Translations under genes and position numbers: made by a program
The notes under the pieces: generated by a model
Told to the model about the DNA's origin: nothing
The model's input: the letters and a program-made list of their open reading frames with translations, nothing else
The model's database searches: none
Assembly: GCA_017556805.1 (NCBI GenBank)
Contig: JAFYMC010000034.1
Location: 1-64,000 of the forward strand
Length of the DNA stretch: 64,000 bases
Source: Lachnospiraceae bacterium
GTDB lineage: Bacteria > Bacillota > Clostridia > Lachnospirales > Lachnospiraceae
Direction of reading: 5' to 3'
In this document: positions 1 through 7,922 of the stretch, one piece after another
Layout: each line of letters opens with the position of its first letter
Position numbering within the stretch: position 1 is the first letter of the stretch

Positions 1-1
1 C

Positions 2-151
2 AAGCCGGAAGAGTCCGATAAGGATGAAAAGGATGATGTTCCGAAGACCGGTGAAGGTGCAAACGCACCGCTGATGTGGACCTTGTTACTGTTACTGGCA
101 GCTGCGATTGCGGTTTACGGTAAGAAGTGGCAGGAAAGACACGAAGAGTAA
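2..151 (+). CDS. C-terminal end of a sortase-anchored surface protein (partial)
   Basis: Only the last 49 codons are in the window, in the frame ending with TAA at 149-151. They read as an acidic spacer (KPEESDKDEKDD), then VPKTGEG, a hydrophobic segment of about 17 residues (LMWTLLLLLAAAIAVYG) and a charged tail (KKWQERHEE). This is the standard cell-wall sorting signal: an LPXTG-like pentapeptide (here VPKTG), a membrane span and a positive tail. The sortase B gene at 1005 is a plausible partner, since clostridial class B sortases can use PXTG-type signals (family knowledge). The upstream domains are outside the window, so the protein's role is unknown. Confidence 0.85.
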   Translation, partial: KPEESDKDEKDDVPKTGEGANAPLMWTLLLLLAAAIAVYGKKWQERHEE

Positions 152-170
152 TAGGTAGAGATAATGAGAA

Positions 171-208
171 AGAGGCCACAAAACAGTGGTTACAAAACAG
201 TGGCCTCT
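171..208 (+). promoter_or_regulatory. Hairpin with alternative pairing just before the lipoprotein RBS
   Basis: AGAGGCCAC (171-179) pairs perfectly with GTGGCCTCT (200-208). Between them ACAAAACAGTGG occurs twice, so CCAC (176-179) could instead pair with the first GTGG (186-189). No T-run follows. The AGGAGG of the next gene starts only a few bases downstream. It could be a weak terminator of the surface-protein gene or a structure affecting translation of the lipoprotein. Confidence 0.5.
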
Positions 209-221
209 CTTAGGAGGAGTT

Positions 222-977
222 ATGAAAAAAAACGGATTGATTTTATGTGTCATGCTTCTGTTGGTATCTTTTGCAGGGTGCCGGATGGACGATGAGGAAA
301 AGGGAAGAGAGGATGTTACGAATCCGACGGTGACCCCGGCGCCAACTGCGACCCTGGAATCGACAGCAACACCGGTCCCGACAGCAACCCCGGAACCGGC
401 AGAGGACAAGAATGAGCTTTCCCCTCAAAGGATTTTACCGCTGGAGAACACGTTAACAATTGACGAGATGACGGATGTTTCATTTCCGGGTTCATTACAG
501 GAGGGCGACGCCTATGTGGATGATACCGGTGTTATGCGAATGGATGTAACCGTGTATGCCTATGATTTGTATGATATGGTAGATATCGCTCTTTTAAAAG
601 CAGGAGATACCATTGTAATACGGAATCGGGAGGTTGTTGTTACGTCTTTGGAGCAGAACGGCAACGGAGCGGTTGCGATTAACGGCGGCTTTGATAATTC
701 CGGTTATGATTTGTATACGGACGAAAACGGAGTTTGGTTCGAACGGGAAAACAATGACAACAAGGTTTATTATGAAGTGGGAAAGGTGTCGTTACGGGTG
801 TCTGATGAGTTTGAGTTATATGACAGTTCGGACCTTGACAAGGGAGAGACGACATACTATTCCGGAGATTTTTTGACAACGGAGGCCGGTATCGTGTATA
901 ATTTTATTCCGGAGAATACCGAATTTGTTGTTGAAGACGGTGTGATAACCAAAATGTATCGAAGATATATTCCGTAA
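222..977 (+). CDS. Thr/Pro-linker lipoprotein of unknown function
   Basis: A 251-residue predicted lipoprotein. The start at 222 is chosen because TAGGAGGAG lies just upstream. The N-terminus has Lys residues, a hydrophobic core and the lipobox FAGC (Cys about residue 20), so signal peptidase II cleavage and lipid anchoring are expected. Residues 35-60 form a Pro/Thr-rich stretch of PTATPEP-type repeats that acts as a wall-spanning linker. The remaining 190 residues are acidic, look beta-rich and match no family I recognise. It is followed after 27 bases by sortase B and then a second lipoprotein with the same type of linker, so these genes probably form one surface-protein operon. Confidence 0.8.
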   Translation: MKKNGLILCVMLLLVSFAGCRMDDEEKGREDVTNPTVTPAPTATLESTATPVPTATPEPAEDKNELSPQRILPLENTLTIDEMTDVSFPGSLQEGDAYVDDTGVMRMDVTVYAYDLYDMVDIALLKAGDTIVIRNREVVVTSLEQNGNGAVAINGGFDNSGYDLYTDENGVWFERENNDNKVYYEVGKVSLRVSDEFELYDSSDLDKGETTYYSGDFLTTEAGIVYNFIPENTEFVVEDGVITKMYRRYIP

Positions 978-1004
978 GGAAAGATAAGAGGATTGAGTTT
1001 TATA

Positions 1005-1919
1005 ATGGGTGATACAAAAGGAAATAAGCAAAAGATAGCGCGGTATGCTTTTTTTGCGGGTATCGGGATTGTCGGTGTTGCTGCTTTGGTTTTGTTGGGA
1101 AGCAGTTGGAAGGAAGACAAACGGATTAAGAAGCAACAGCAGGAGCTACAGACCAAAAAAGAAGAGGCTTTGACTTCTCGGGTACCGGAGCTGCCTACAC
1201 AGGGAGCGGGAAAGGATACGGAAGATACCGCGAAAGAGGAAATAACGGAGGTGACTCCCGATGCGGAAGTGACGGCAATACCGACGCCGGTTCCGGAGCC
1301 CGAAATGCTTTCGGAATACGCCGTGTTGTACGAAGAGAATCCGGATATTATCGGCTGGCTTTCCATCGAAGGGACGAATATCGATTATCCGGTCATGCAG
1401 ACCCCGGAGGACGAGAATTATTATCTTAATCGGGATTTTTACGAAAAAGAAAACCGGAACGGATGTCTGATTATGGATACGGACAGTACCGTGGGTGTCG
1501 GATGCAGGGAGCAGGAGTATATCGGAGGAACAAAACCGTCCACCAATCTGATTATACACGGGCATACCATGAAGTCGGGCCTGATGTTTGGGAAGCTTAG
1601 CTTGTATGAAGAGGAAGCTTACGGAAAAGAGCATCCCATCATTTGCTTTGATTCTTTGTATGAAAAGAGGGAATACGAATTGATTTCCGTATTTCGTTCC
1701 CAGGTATATAAAAAAAGTGATGAGGTATTTAAGTACTATCAATTCTTTCAGGCAGATACGGAGGACGAGTTTCAGACCTGGTATCGCAATATTAAGGGGC
1801 GAGCTCTTTATGATACGGGGGTGACGGCGCAGTTTGGGGACGAGTTTCTTACATTGACCTGTTGCGCGTATCATGTAGAGGATGGCCGTTTTGTAGTGGT
1901 AGGGAAAAGAGTAAAGTAA
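1005..1919 (+). CDS. srtB: Class B sortase
   Basis: A 304-residue membrane-anchored transpeptidase that would join surface proteins carrying a sorting signal to peptidoglycan. The ATG at 1005 is preferred over the upstream in-frame TTG at 993, because AGAGGA lies directly against the TTG but 12 bases before the ATG. Residues 15-33 form a signal anchor, followed by a charged coil and a Pro/Glu-rich linker. The catalytic domain shows the class B features: an early YEENPDIIGWLSI segment, the catalytic His in HGHTM (about residue 187), Cys in TLTC (about residue 286) and the late Arg in GRFVVVGKR. The likely substrate is the VPKTG protein ending at position 151. Confidence 0.93.
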   Translation: MGDTKGNKQKIARYAFFAGIGIVGVAALVLLGSSWKEDKRIKKQQQELQTKKEEALTSRVPELPTQGAGKDTEDTAKEEITEVTPDAEVTAIPTPVPEPEMLSEYAVLYEENPDIIGWLSIEGTNIDYPVMQTPEDENYYLNRDFYEKENRNGCLIMDTDSTVGVGCREQEYIGGTKPSTNLIIHGHTMKSGLMFGKLSLYEEEAYGKEHPIICFDSLYEKREYELISVFRSQVYKKSDEVFKYYQFFQADTEDEFQTWYRNIKGRALYDTGVTAQFGDEFLTLTCCAYHVEDGRFVVVGKRVK

Positions 1920-1935
1920 TATCGGAGGAAGTCAG

Positions 1936-2553
1936 ATGAAACGTAGAGCAATAATTTTAGTAGCAGTATGTATGATGTTGGCAGGCTGTAGCGGTGAGAA
2001 AGAGGTAACGGAGGCGCCGGCGACAGCGACGGTGGCCCCGACGGAGGCGCCGACAGCGACACCGGAACCGACCGAGACACCGGCCCCGACAGCGACGCCT
2101 GTGCCGACAGCGACACCTAAGCCGACTGCAACACCTGAGCCGACAGCGACGCCTACGCCGACCGAGGCGCCGGCTCCGACAGCAACACCTGAGCCGACAG
2201 CGACGCCTACGCCGACCGAAGCGCCGGCTCCGACGGAAGCACCGGTAGAGGAGATTGCGGATGGGGTAGTTGAGTTCCGCGGAATTTCCTGGACGAGAGA
2301 TGCGGAGAATGATATCGAGTACCTTCGTTTTATGACAAACGGAAGTTTTCGATATTATTGTGCCTGCGGCAATCCGGTGAATGATTCGGATGTCTGTGAA
2401 AGCTATGATTACGATCCGGCGACCGGTATGATTACGTTGAATTGCTTCGATGAAATCGAGGGCATGGTAACGGAAATCAAAGTAATCAGTTGCGACGGAA
2501 GTACGTTGGTGCTGGATTTTGCGGGAGATGTAAGGACGTTTATAAAAGAATAA
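1936..2553 (+). CDS. Lipoprotein with long Pro-Thr-Ala repeat linker
   Basis: A 205-residue predicted lipoprotein: KRR N-terminus, hydrophobic core, lipobox LAGC (Cys about residue 18). Residues 27-105 are almost entirely PTATPEP/PTEAPAP repeats, a typical extended wall linker. The C-terminal 100 residues contain two Cys in RYYCACGNPVNDSDVC and no domain I recognise. It follows sortase B by 16 bases with a GGAGGAAG ribosome site and is closed by a strong terminator, making it the last gene of the surface operon. Function unknown. Confidence 0.82.
   Translation: MKRRAIILVAVCMMLAGCSGEKEVTEAPATATVAPTEAPTATPEPTETPAPTATPVPTATPKPTATPEPTATPTPTEAPAPTATPEPTATPTPTEAPAPTEAPVEEIADGVVEFRGISWTRDAENDIEYLRFMTNGSFRYYCACGNPVNDSDVCESYDYDPATGMITLNCFDEIEGMVTEIKVISCDGSTLVLDFAGDVRTFIKE
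2012..2250 (+). repeat. Coding minisatellite for the Pro/Thr linker
   Basis: Short GC-rich units of the form CCGACAGCGACACCT(GAG) recur in tandem and in two longer blocks. The block encoding PTATPTPTEAPAPTATPEP occurs twice with nearly identical DNA around 2138-2210. Such identity suggests recent slippage or recombination and makes linker length likely to vary between strains. Confidence 0.75.
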
Positions 2554-2601
2554 CTATGAAGATAACAAAGATATATGGATGTGATTAATTGGATGTGAAA
2601 A

Positions 2602-2634
2602 CGGAGGTTGTCGAAAGACGGCCTCTGTTTTTTG
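2602..2634 (+). terminator. Rho-independent terminator after the surface operon
   Basis: CGGAGGTTGTC and GACGGCCTCTG form an 11-bp stem with several G-U pairs and a GAAA tetraloop, followed by TTTTTT. Confidence 0.85.
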
Positions 2635-2654
2635 GACTTTTTTTGTTTATGCGC

Positions 2655-2678
2655 AACCTACCTACATGTTTTTCTGTT
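2655..2678 (+). promoter_or_regulatory. Candidate ECF-type promoter of the sigma/anti-sigma pair
   Basis: AAC at 2655-2657 is followed after 16 bases by CTGT at 2674. This fits the AAC-N16-CGT layout of ECF promoters apart from one base, and lies about 30 bases before the sigma-factor start, where an autoregulated promoter would be expected. No good sigma-A promoter is seen in the gap. Confidence 0.4.
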
Positions 2679-2703
2679 TATTAAGGTGAAAGGAGGAAAC
2701 GGG

Positions 2704-3246
2704 ATGGAAGACAGAGATATTCTGGAACTTCTGTGGGAACGGAAGGAACAGGCTCTTGCGGAACTGGAACGAAAATACGGGACACGCTTAAAAACGCTGG
2801 CGAGTCGTATGGTTTCTGAAGAAGATGCCGAGGAGTGTGCCAATGATACCTATCTGGCGGTGTGGAATAGTGTACCGCCGAACCGGCCGGAGTACTTATT
2901 CGCCTATGCGGCAAAGATTTGCCGGAATCTGGCTTTAAACAAGGTAGAACAGAACAAGGCGGCAAAACGCAGTGCCGTAGTAGTGGAGCTTTCTGCGGAG
3001 CTGATGGAATGTATCCCGGACAATGCCTTAACCAAGGAGGAAACAGGACTTCGCGAATTGATTGTAACGTTTTTAGGAGGACTGCCGGATGAAAAACGGA
3101 AACTGTTTCTGAGGCGGTATTGGTACGGGGAATCCGTAAAAGAACTGGCGGAAGCCTTCGGATACCGGGAAAGCAAAGTGAAAAGCATGTTGTTTCGTCT
3201 GCGGAAGCAGTTGTGGAACGAATTAAAAAAGGAGGATGCGATATGA
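2704..3246 (+). CDS. ECF-like RNA polymerase sigma factor
   Basis: A 180-residue sigma-70-family protein. The ATG at 2704 follows AAAGGAGGAAAC. Region 2 is visible in ALAELERKYGTRLKTLASRM plus EDAEECANDTYLAVW, and region 4 in LPDEKRKLFLRRYWYGES then KELAEAFGYRESKVKSMLFRLRKQL, a typical sigma-4 helix-turn-helix. Region 3 is absent, as in ECF sigma factors. The stop overlaps the start of the downstream membrane protein (ATGA), the normal arrangement for a sigma factor and its anti-sigma factor. The signal it answers to cannot be read here. Confidence 0.92.
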   Translation: MEDRDILELLWERKEQALAELERKYGTRLKTLASRMVSEEDAEECANDTYLAVWNSVPPNRPEYLFAYAAKICRNLALNKVEQNKAAKRSAVVVELSAELMECIPDNALTKEETGLRELIVTFLGGLPDEKRKLFLRRYWYGESVKELAEAFGYRESKVKSMLFRLRKQLWNELKKEDAI

Positions 3247-4139
3247 AGAAGATGACGGAAACGGATGTATTAAGAGCAATGAATGATTTGCCTGAGGAAT
3301 GGCTTGAGAAATGTTATGAGACAAGACTTGTATCAGCAACAGAAGAGTCGGTGGAAAAGATTGGAACGGATACAAGAACGGTACGTTTCGGAATATTCGG
3401 AAAGAATGCAGTGAAATGGGCAGTGGCGGCAACGCTTGCACTTTTGTTGTGCGGTGGAGGCGTGGCCTATGCGGCAAAGCTTGGAATCTTGCAATTTACA
3501 AAGGTGGAAGATAAAGAAAATCACGGATTTTCCCTGACGACTGAGACCGAGCGGATTACGGCGGAGGAGTTGACCGGCGACATTCATGAAGTGGAAGACT
3601 TTTTACGGGACTACATGGCACAGGAGGATTACAGACAGGAGTTCCCGAGCTGGTTAAAGCGTTTTGAAACCGTAGAGGAAGCAAGAGACTATATCGGTTA
3701 TGCCGGTATGAAGGAGACGAAAGTACCGGGAACGGTAGAAGAGGTCAATGTCCGTGTCATAGGAGATACGGATGGGAATCTCGGGGAGGTATCATTGTTT
3801 GTCCGTGCCAAAGCGGGTGATATTTCTATGAATGAGACCTCGGCCGTGTTTACCGAAGAAAGTCCTATTTTAATACAGGGTACCGGAATCCGACATACGC
3901 ATGAAGTATTGGAAGGAGTGAAATTGGAGCCGGATTACAGAAGTGAAGAATACATTACCGGAAGCGGAAAGACTGCGGTTCTTGTATATGAAGAATACGA
4001 AGAGGTTGTTAGCGGAAATTGCTGGCTGGTCGGAGCATTGGTAGACGGAGCTGTATATTACGAGTTAAGTATTCTGTATTATCCGCAGGATTTGGAACGA
4101 GCGGAAGAGCTTATGTATGAGTGGTGTGAACAGTTTTAA
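3243..4139 (+). CDS. Membrane-bound anti-sigma factor
   Basis: A 298-residue protein translationally coupled to the sigma gene. Residues 1-55 are cytoplasmic and begin TETDVLRAMNDLPEEWLEKCYETR, suited to binding a sigma factor. A single transmembrane segment (KWAVAATLALLLCGGGVAYAA, about 59-79) follows, then an extracytoplasmic domain of about 215 residues with no recognised fold. The topology matches anti-sigma factors of Clostridia that hold an ECF sigma factor at the membrane. The zinc anti-sigma motif HxxxCxxC is absent. A terminator follows at 4171, so this is a two-gene operon. Confidence 0.82.
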   Translation: MKKMTETDVLRAMNDLPEEWLEKCYETRLVSATEESVEKIGTDTRTVRFGIFGKNAVKWAVAATLALLLCGGGVAYAAKLGILQFTKVEDKENHGFSLTTETERITAEELTGDIHEVEDFLRDYMAQEDYRQEFPSWLKRFETVEEARDYIGYAGMKETKVPGTVEEVNVRVIGDTDGNLGEVSLFVRAKAGDISMNETSAVFTEESPILIQGTGIRHTHEVLEGVKLEPDYRSEEYITGSGKTAVLVYEEYEEVVSGNCWLVGALVDGAVYYELSILYYPQDLERAEELMYEWCEQF

Positions 4140-4170
4140 AGAGTGATATGAAGTAAGAAGATAAACAGAA

Positions 4171-4216
4171 ACGTCGAGAGTATCTCCAAAAGATGCTACC
4201 GGCGTTTTTGTATTTT
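4171..4216 (+). terminator. Rho-independent terminator after the anti-sigma gene
   Basis: ACGTCGAGAGTATCT pairs with AGATGCTACCGGCGT across a small internal loop, with loop CCAAA, followed by TTTTTGTATTTTTT. Confidence 0.75.
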
Positions 4217-4343
4217 TTCTGACAGTCATACTTTACCGGGTATAAGAAGTTGAAAAACGGACAAAATAAAATGAATTCATGGGGAAAAGAGGACGATTAG
4301 ATATGATATTTACGGGAAAAAACGGACAAAAAACCAAAAAAGA

Positions 4344-4372
4344 TTGTAAAATTAAGGATTCTATGATATTCT
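4344..4372 (+). promoter_or_regulatory. Sigma-A promoter of the DUF4143 ATPase gene
   Basis: TTGTAA (4344-4349), 17-base spacer, TATTCT (4367-4372), 23 bases before the ATG. The stretch before it is A-rich and has a direct repeat of the core AAAAACGGACAAAA near 4251 and 4317, whose role is unknown. Confidence 0.6.
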
Positions 4373-4394
4373 GATAAAAAAGGAGGTACGCGTC

Positions 4395-5747
4395 ATGATA
4401 TCCAGAAAGATAGAAAAGAGATTACAGCAGTTTTACTCCGGTGATGAGAAAAAAGCCTTGTTGCTGACCGGCGCAAGACAGGTTGGAAAGACATTTATTG
4501 TGCGTGAGTTCGGAAAGAAATTTTCATCTTTTGTAGAAATTAATTTTTTGGAGAATAAGGCAGCAAGAAATTTGTTTGAGGCAGGAAAAGACAGTTCGGA
4601 TTTGCTGATGCGTTTGTCCTTAATGACGGATAAGAAGCTGATTCCCGGGAAAACCTTGATTTTTCTTGACGAAGTACAGGAGTGTAAGGAGATTGTGACC
4701 GCAATCAAGTTTTTGGTAGAAGAGGGGAGCTACCGATATGTATTGAGCGGGTCCTTGCTTGGTGTGGATTTAAAGGATATTCGTTCTGTACCGGTGGGAT
4801 ATATGGATGTGGAAGAGATGTTTCCGCTGGATTTTGAGGAATTTGTTATGGCAAACGGTGTTTCCGAACGTGTGATATCGGATTTAAGAGAGCACTTTTT
4901 GAATCGGACTCCGGTGGATTCGTTTATACATGAGAAGATATCGGAATTGTTTCGTTTATATTTGATTGTTGGGGGGATGCCTGCGGCGGTTAACAAATAT
5001 CTTGCTACGAATAATATACAGGATGTGATTCGTGAGCAAAGAAGCATTTTACGCGCATATAAAAAGGATATTGGGAAGTATGATCCACAGAATAAATTAT
5101 ATCTTGAGGATATCTTTGATTTGATTCCCAGCGAGTTGAATAGTAAGAATAAGCGTTTTATCATGAAAGATTTAAACGAGAATTTTAAGCTTTCCCGTTA
5201 TACAAACAGTTTTATTTGGTTGAAGGATGCGGGAGTGGCACACCCGACCTATTGTGTGAGTGAGCCGATAGTACCGTTGTTATTATCAAAGGCAACAAAT
5301 CTGTTTAAGTTGTTTTTGTCAGATGTCGGGCTTTTGGCTTCCATGTATATGGACGGAATTCAAATGAAGATTTTAAATGGAGAAAAGAATATTAATTTCG
5401 GTGCGGTTTATGAGAATGCGGTAGCACAGGAGTTAAAAGCGCATGGGTTTGAGCTGTATTATTATAATAACAAAAAACAGGGGGAACTTGATTTTGTTGT
5501 GGAACGGGGCGGAGAGGTTTTGCCGATAGAGGTTAAATCGGGTAAGGCCTATACAAAGCACATTTCCTTGGAAAATGTACTTGCAAATAAGCGATACGGG
5601 CTTAAGGAAGCCTATGTGTTGTATAACGGAAATATAGAGGTGCGAGGGAACGTTGTTTATTATCCGATTTATATGATGATGTTCTTTCAGCGGGAACCGG
5701 TATCCGGCGATATGATTTACCGGATTGACCTGCAAGGCTTGCAATAG
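4395..5747 (+). CDS. DUF4143-type AAA ATPase
   Basis: A 450-residue P-loop ATPase of the large AAA_14/DUF4143 family. The start follows AAAAAAGGAGGTACGCGTC. Walker A is TGARQVGKTF (about residues 25-34), Walker B is LIFLDEVQE (about 90-98), followed by sensor-like YVLSGSLLG. The C-terminal DUF4143 part includes FGAVYENAVAQEL and GELDFVVERGGEVLPIEVKSG, a PD-(D/E)XK-like strand pattern (D...EVK). Family members are abundant and of uncertain role. No partner gene is adjacent: it has its own promoter and the next gene has a separate one. Confidence 0.9.
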   Translation: MISRKIEKRLQQFYSGDEKKALLLTGARQVGKTFIVREFGKKFSSFVEINFLENKAARNLFEAGKDSSDLLMRLSLMTDKKLIPGKTLIFLDEVQECKEIVTAIKFLVEEGSYRYVLSGSLLGVDLKDIRSVPVGYMDVEEMFPLDFEEFVMANGVSERVISDLREHFLNRTPVDSFIHEKISELFRLYLIVGGMPAAVNKYLATNNIQDVIREQRSILRAYKKDIGKYDPQNKLYLEDIFDLIPSELNSKNKRFIMKDLNENFKLSRYTNSFIWLKDAGVAHPTYCVSEPIVPLLLSKATNLFKLFLSDVGLLASMYMDGIQMKILNGEKNINFGAVYENAVAQELKAHGFELYYYNNKKQGELDFVVERGGEVLPIEVKSGKAYTKHISLENVLANKRYGLKEAYVLYNGNIEVRGNVVYYPIYMMMFFQREPVSGDMIYRIDLQGLQ

Positions 5748-5750
5748 TGC

Positions 5751-5779
5751 TTGACTTTTTCAAAAAACCACTATATAAT
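5751..5779 (+). promoter_or_regulatory. Consensus sigma-A promoter of yicC operon
   Basis: TTGACT (5751-5756), 17 bases, TATAAT (5774-5779). This near-consensus promoter starts the yicC-remA-rpoZ-sipase operon. The transcript leader is about 55 bases. Confidence 0.88.
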
Positions 5780-5839
5780 TAATTGGATAATGCGTTTTTA
5801 TGCGCATACGGTGGGTTACCCACGGAGAAAGGAGCCGCC

Positions 5840-6718
5840 ATGATTAAGAGTATGACCGGTTTCGGCAGATGCGAATTAGCGGAAGAAGGACGGAAGGTTA
5901 CCGTTGAGATGAAGGCGGTAAATCATCGTTACAGCGAGTTTTCCGTGAAGTTGCCGAAGCGTCTGAATGTGTGCGATGTGATGGTACGTAATGTGTTGAA
6001 GCAGTATATCAGTCGCGGTAAGGTGGATGTTTTCGTTTCCTACGAGGACGAGACCGAGGGAAAGGGCTGCGTAAAGTATAACGCAGAGCTTGCAAAAGAA
6101 TATTACGACATCCTGATGCGTATGGCAGAGGAGTTCCCGATTGAGAACGACATCCGGATTTCCGGCCTGTCCCGTTACCCGGAAGTGCTGACCATCGAGA
6201 GCGAGCAGCAGGACGAGGAAGCACTGCACAGTTTGCTCGAGCGTGCGGTAAAGGGAGCTTGCGAGCAGTTTGTGGAGAGCCGTATCGCCGAGGGCGAGCG
6301 TCTTCGCGAGGATTTGACCGCGAAGTGCGAGAAGGTAGCGGAGCTGGTGGCAGCGGTAGAGGAGCGTTCCCCGCAGATTATGGCGGAGTATCGTAAGAAG
6401 CTGACGGACAAGGTGGCAGAAGTGCTTGGCGATACGAAGATTGACGAGCGAGTGCTGGCTACCGAGATTACCATTTATGCGGATAAGATTTGTACGGACG
6501 AGGAGACGGTACGTCTTCGCAGTCATGTGGCAAATATGTTAGATACCTTTAAGCAGGGCGAGAATATCGGTCGTAAGTTAGATTTCGTGGCACAGGAGAT
6601 GAACCGTGAGGCCAATACGATTTTGTCCAAGGCAAACGATATTACGGTGTCCAATATTGCCATTGATTTAAAGACTGAGATCGAGAAAATCCGTGAGCAG
6701 ATTCAGAACATTGAGTAA
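5840..6718 (+). CDS. yicC: YicC/YloC family endoribonuclease
   Basis: A 292-residue member of the YicC/YloC family; E. coli YicC acts on RNA as an endoribonuclease (family knowledge). The ATG at 5840 follows GAGAAAGGAGCC and gives the classic start MIKSMTGFGR. The typical VEMKAVNHRY motif is at about 24-33 and the C-terminus carries the family signature GRKLDFVAQEMNREANTILSKA followed by KTEIEKIREQIQNIE. Full length for the family. It is the first gene of an operon with remA and rpoZ, the conserved Firmicutes order. Confidence 0.95.
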   Translation: MIKSMTGFGRCELAEEGRKVTVEMKAVNHRYSEFSVKLPKRLNVCDVMVRNVLKQYISRGKVDVFVSYEDETEGKGCVKYNAELAKEYYDILMRMAEEFPIENDIRISGLSRYPEVLTIESEQQDEEALHSLLERAVKGACEQFVESRIAEGERLREDLTAKCEKVAELVAAVEERSPQIMAEYRKKLTDKVAEVLGDTKIDERVLATEITIYADKICTDEETVRLRSHVANMLDTFKQGENIGRKLDFVAQEMNREANTILSKANDITVSNIAIDLKTEIEKIREQIQNIE

Positions 6719-6732
6719 CGGAGCGTGAAGAC

Positions 6733-6981
6733 ATGGAGCGTATGATTCCTATCGGGTTCGGCAATATGGTGAATGCCGCAAAGATTGTCGGCGTTGTTAA
6801 GCCGGAGGCGTCTCCGGTGCGTCGCATGGTGCAGAACGCAAAGGATGCGGAGAGGTGTCTGGACGCTACCTGCGGACGAAAGTGCAAGTCCGTTATCGTG
6901 ACGGAGAACGGCATGATTGTGTTGTCGGCGTTGTTGCCGGAGACCATTGCCGGTCGTGTCAACGAGAGAATGGAGCAGTAG
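6733..6981 (+). CDS. remA: RemA/DUF370 family regulator
   Basis: An 82-residue DUF370 protein. In Bacillus subtilis RemA is a DNA-binding activator of matrix and osmoprotection genes (family knowledge). The signature INIGFGN is seen as IPIGFGNMVNA, followed by KPEASPVRRMVQNA and DATCGRKCKSVIVTENGMIVLSA. Position right after yicC is the conserved one. The gene ends 45 bases before rpoZ; the guanylate kinase gene often found between them is not there. Confidence 0.93.
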   Translation: MERMIPIGFGNMVNAAKIVGVVKPEASPVRRMVQNAKDAERCLDATCGRKCKSVIVTENGMIVLSALLPETIAGRVNERMEQ

Positions 6982-7026
6982 ATTAGGCGAAAGCCGGAAA
7001 ATAGAGTTATGGAAGGAGAACTAAGT

Positions 7027-7266
7027 ATGTTACATCCGTCTTATGCAGATTTAATGCAGGTTTTAAACAGTGAGGTTGAGCCGGGCGAGGCACCGGTAGT
7101 AAACAGCCGTTATTCCGTAGTGCTTGCTACGGCAAAGAGAGCACGTCAGATTATTTCCGGCGCACAGCCGTATGCGGAAGCAAAGTGCAACAAGCCGCTT
7201 TCCGTTGCAGTGGAAGAGGTTTACCAGGGCAAGGTAAAGATTGTGGGAGACGAAGAGGAAGAATAG
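7027..7266 (+). CDS. rpoZ: RNA polymerase omega subunit
   Basis: A 79-residue omega subunit that helps RNA polymerase assembly. The ATG at 7027 is chosen over the in-frame ATG at 7009 because AAGGAGAAC lies between them. The core motif is NSRYSVVLATAKRARQI, containing the conserved Arg-Tyr and AKRAR, followed by the KPLSVAVEEVYQGKV segment. It has the very acidic DEEEE tail common in this group. Confidence 0.93.
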   Translation: MLHPSYADLMQVLNSEVEPGEAPVVNSRYSVVLATAKRARQIISGAQPYAEAKCNKPLSVAVEEVYQGKVKIVGDEEEE

Positions 7267-7273
7267 GATTACT

Positions 7274-7810
7274 ATGAAGAAAAAAGCAATTGTAGAGACG
7301 GTGGTTATACTTGCGGTTTCTGCTTTGTTGCTGTTCGGTGTGCCGCGTTTTTTGATGGAGCGTGTCATTGTGGACGGACCGTCCATGGAGACAACGCTGC
7401 AGGACGGTGACAATATACTGGTGGAGAAGGTTTCCCGGTATTTCGGAGCACTGGACCGGTTTGATACGGTGGTGTTCTATCCGGATGAGGCGGCCAAGGA
7501 GAAAAACGGCCGGTATTATGTAAAGCGTATTATCGGTTTACCGGGAGAAACCGTACGTATTGAGGGAAATACGATATTTATCAACGATGAACCTCTTACG
7601 GAAAAGTACGGTTCCACGCAGATGGGAGCACCGGGACTCGCAAAGAATGGGGTGACCCTCGGTGAGGATGAGTATTTTGTCCTCGGAGATAACCGTTCCA
7701 TCAGCAAGGACAGTCGCTCGGAGAGCGTGGGAGTAGTACCGCTTTCCCGTATCGGAGGGAAGATGATTTTACGGGTTTTCCCGTTTAATAAGTTCGGAAC
7801 AACAAAGTAA
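7274..7810 (+). CDS. lepB: Type I signal peptidase
   Basis: A 178-residue membrane peptidase that removes signal peptides of exported proteins. The ATG at 7274 gives a short N-terminus, a signal anchor (IVETVVILAVSALLLFGVPRFL) and the catalytic domain. The Ser of DGPSMETTL (about residue 38) and the Lys in YYVKRIIGLPGE (about 83) form the Ser/Lys dyad. The GDNRSISKDSR box is also present. The size matches Gram-positive SipS-type enzymes. It lies eight bases after rpoZ, so it is probably the last gene of that operon. Confidence 0.93.
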   Translation: MKKKAIVETVVILAVSALLLFGVPRFLMERVIVDGPSMETTLQDGDNILVEKVSRYFGALDRFDTVVFYPDEAAKEKNGRYYVKRIIGLPGETVRIEGNTIFINDEPLTEKYGSTQMGAPGLAKNGVTLGEDEYFVLGDNRSISKDSRSESVGVVPLSRIGGKMILRVFPFNKFGTTK

Positions 7811-7833
7811 TCATAAATTTTTAAAAATAGTAC

Positions 7834-7862
7834 TTGATATTTTTGGACATATTAGGTAAAAT
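7834..7862 (+). promoter_or_regulatory. Sigma-A promoter of gapA
   Basis: TTGATA (7834-7839), 17 bases, TAAAAT (7857-7862). It gives a leader of about 98 bases before the gapA ATG. Confidence 0.75.
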
Positions 7863-7884
7863 ATGAAATGGTTCGTTAGGGCAG

Positions 7885-7922
7885 GTCATTTTGGGCGTCA
7901 ACCTGATTGACAAAAAAATGAC
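7885..7922 (+). promoter_or_regulatory. Nested hairpin in the gapA leader
   Basis: GTCATTTT (7885-7892) pairs with AAAATGAC (7915-7922); inside it GTCAA (7897-7901) pairs with TTGAC (7907-7911). The structure lies near the 5' end of the gapA transcript. It may stabilise the mRNA or be an operator half-site pair. It matches no riboswitch class I recognise. Confidence 0.5.

Noticed and set aside
1871-2116. Open minus-strand frame over the lipoprotein repeat
   Set aside because: It is the complement of the Pro/Thr repeat, has low-complexity sequence and no ribosome site; a shadow of the real gene.
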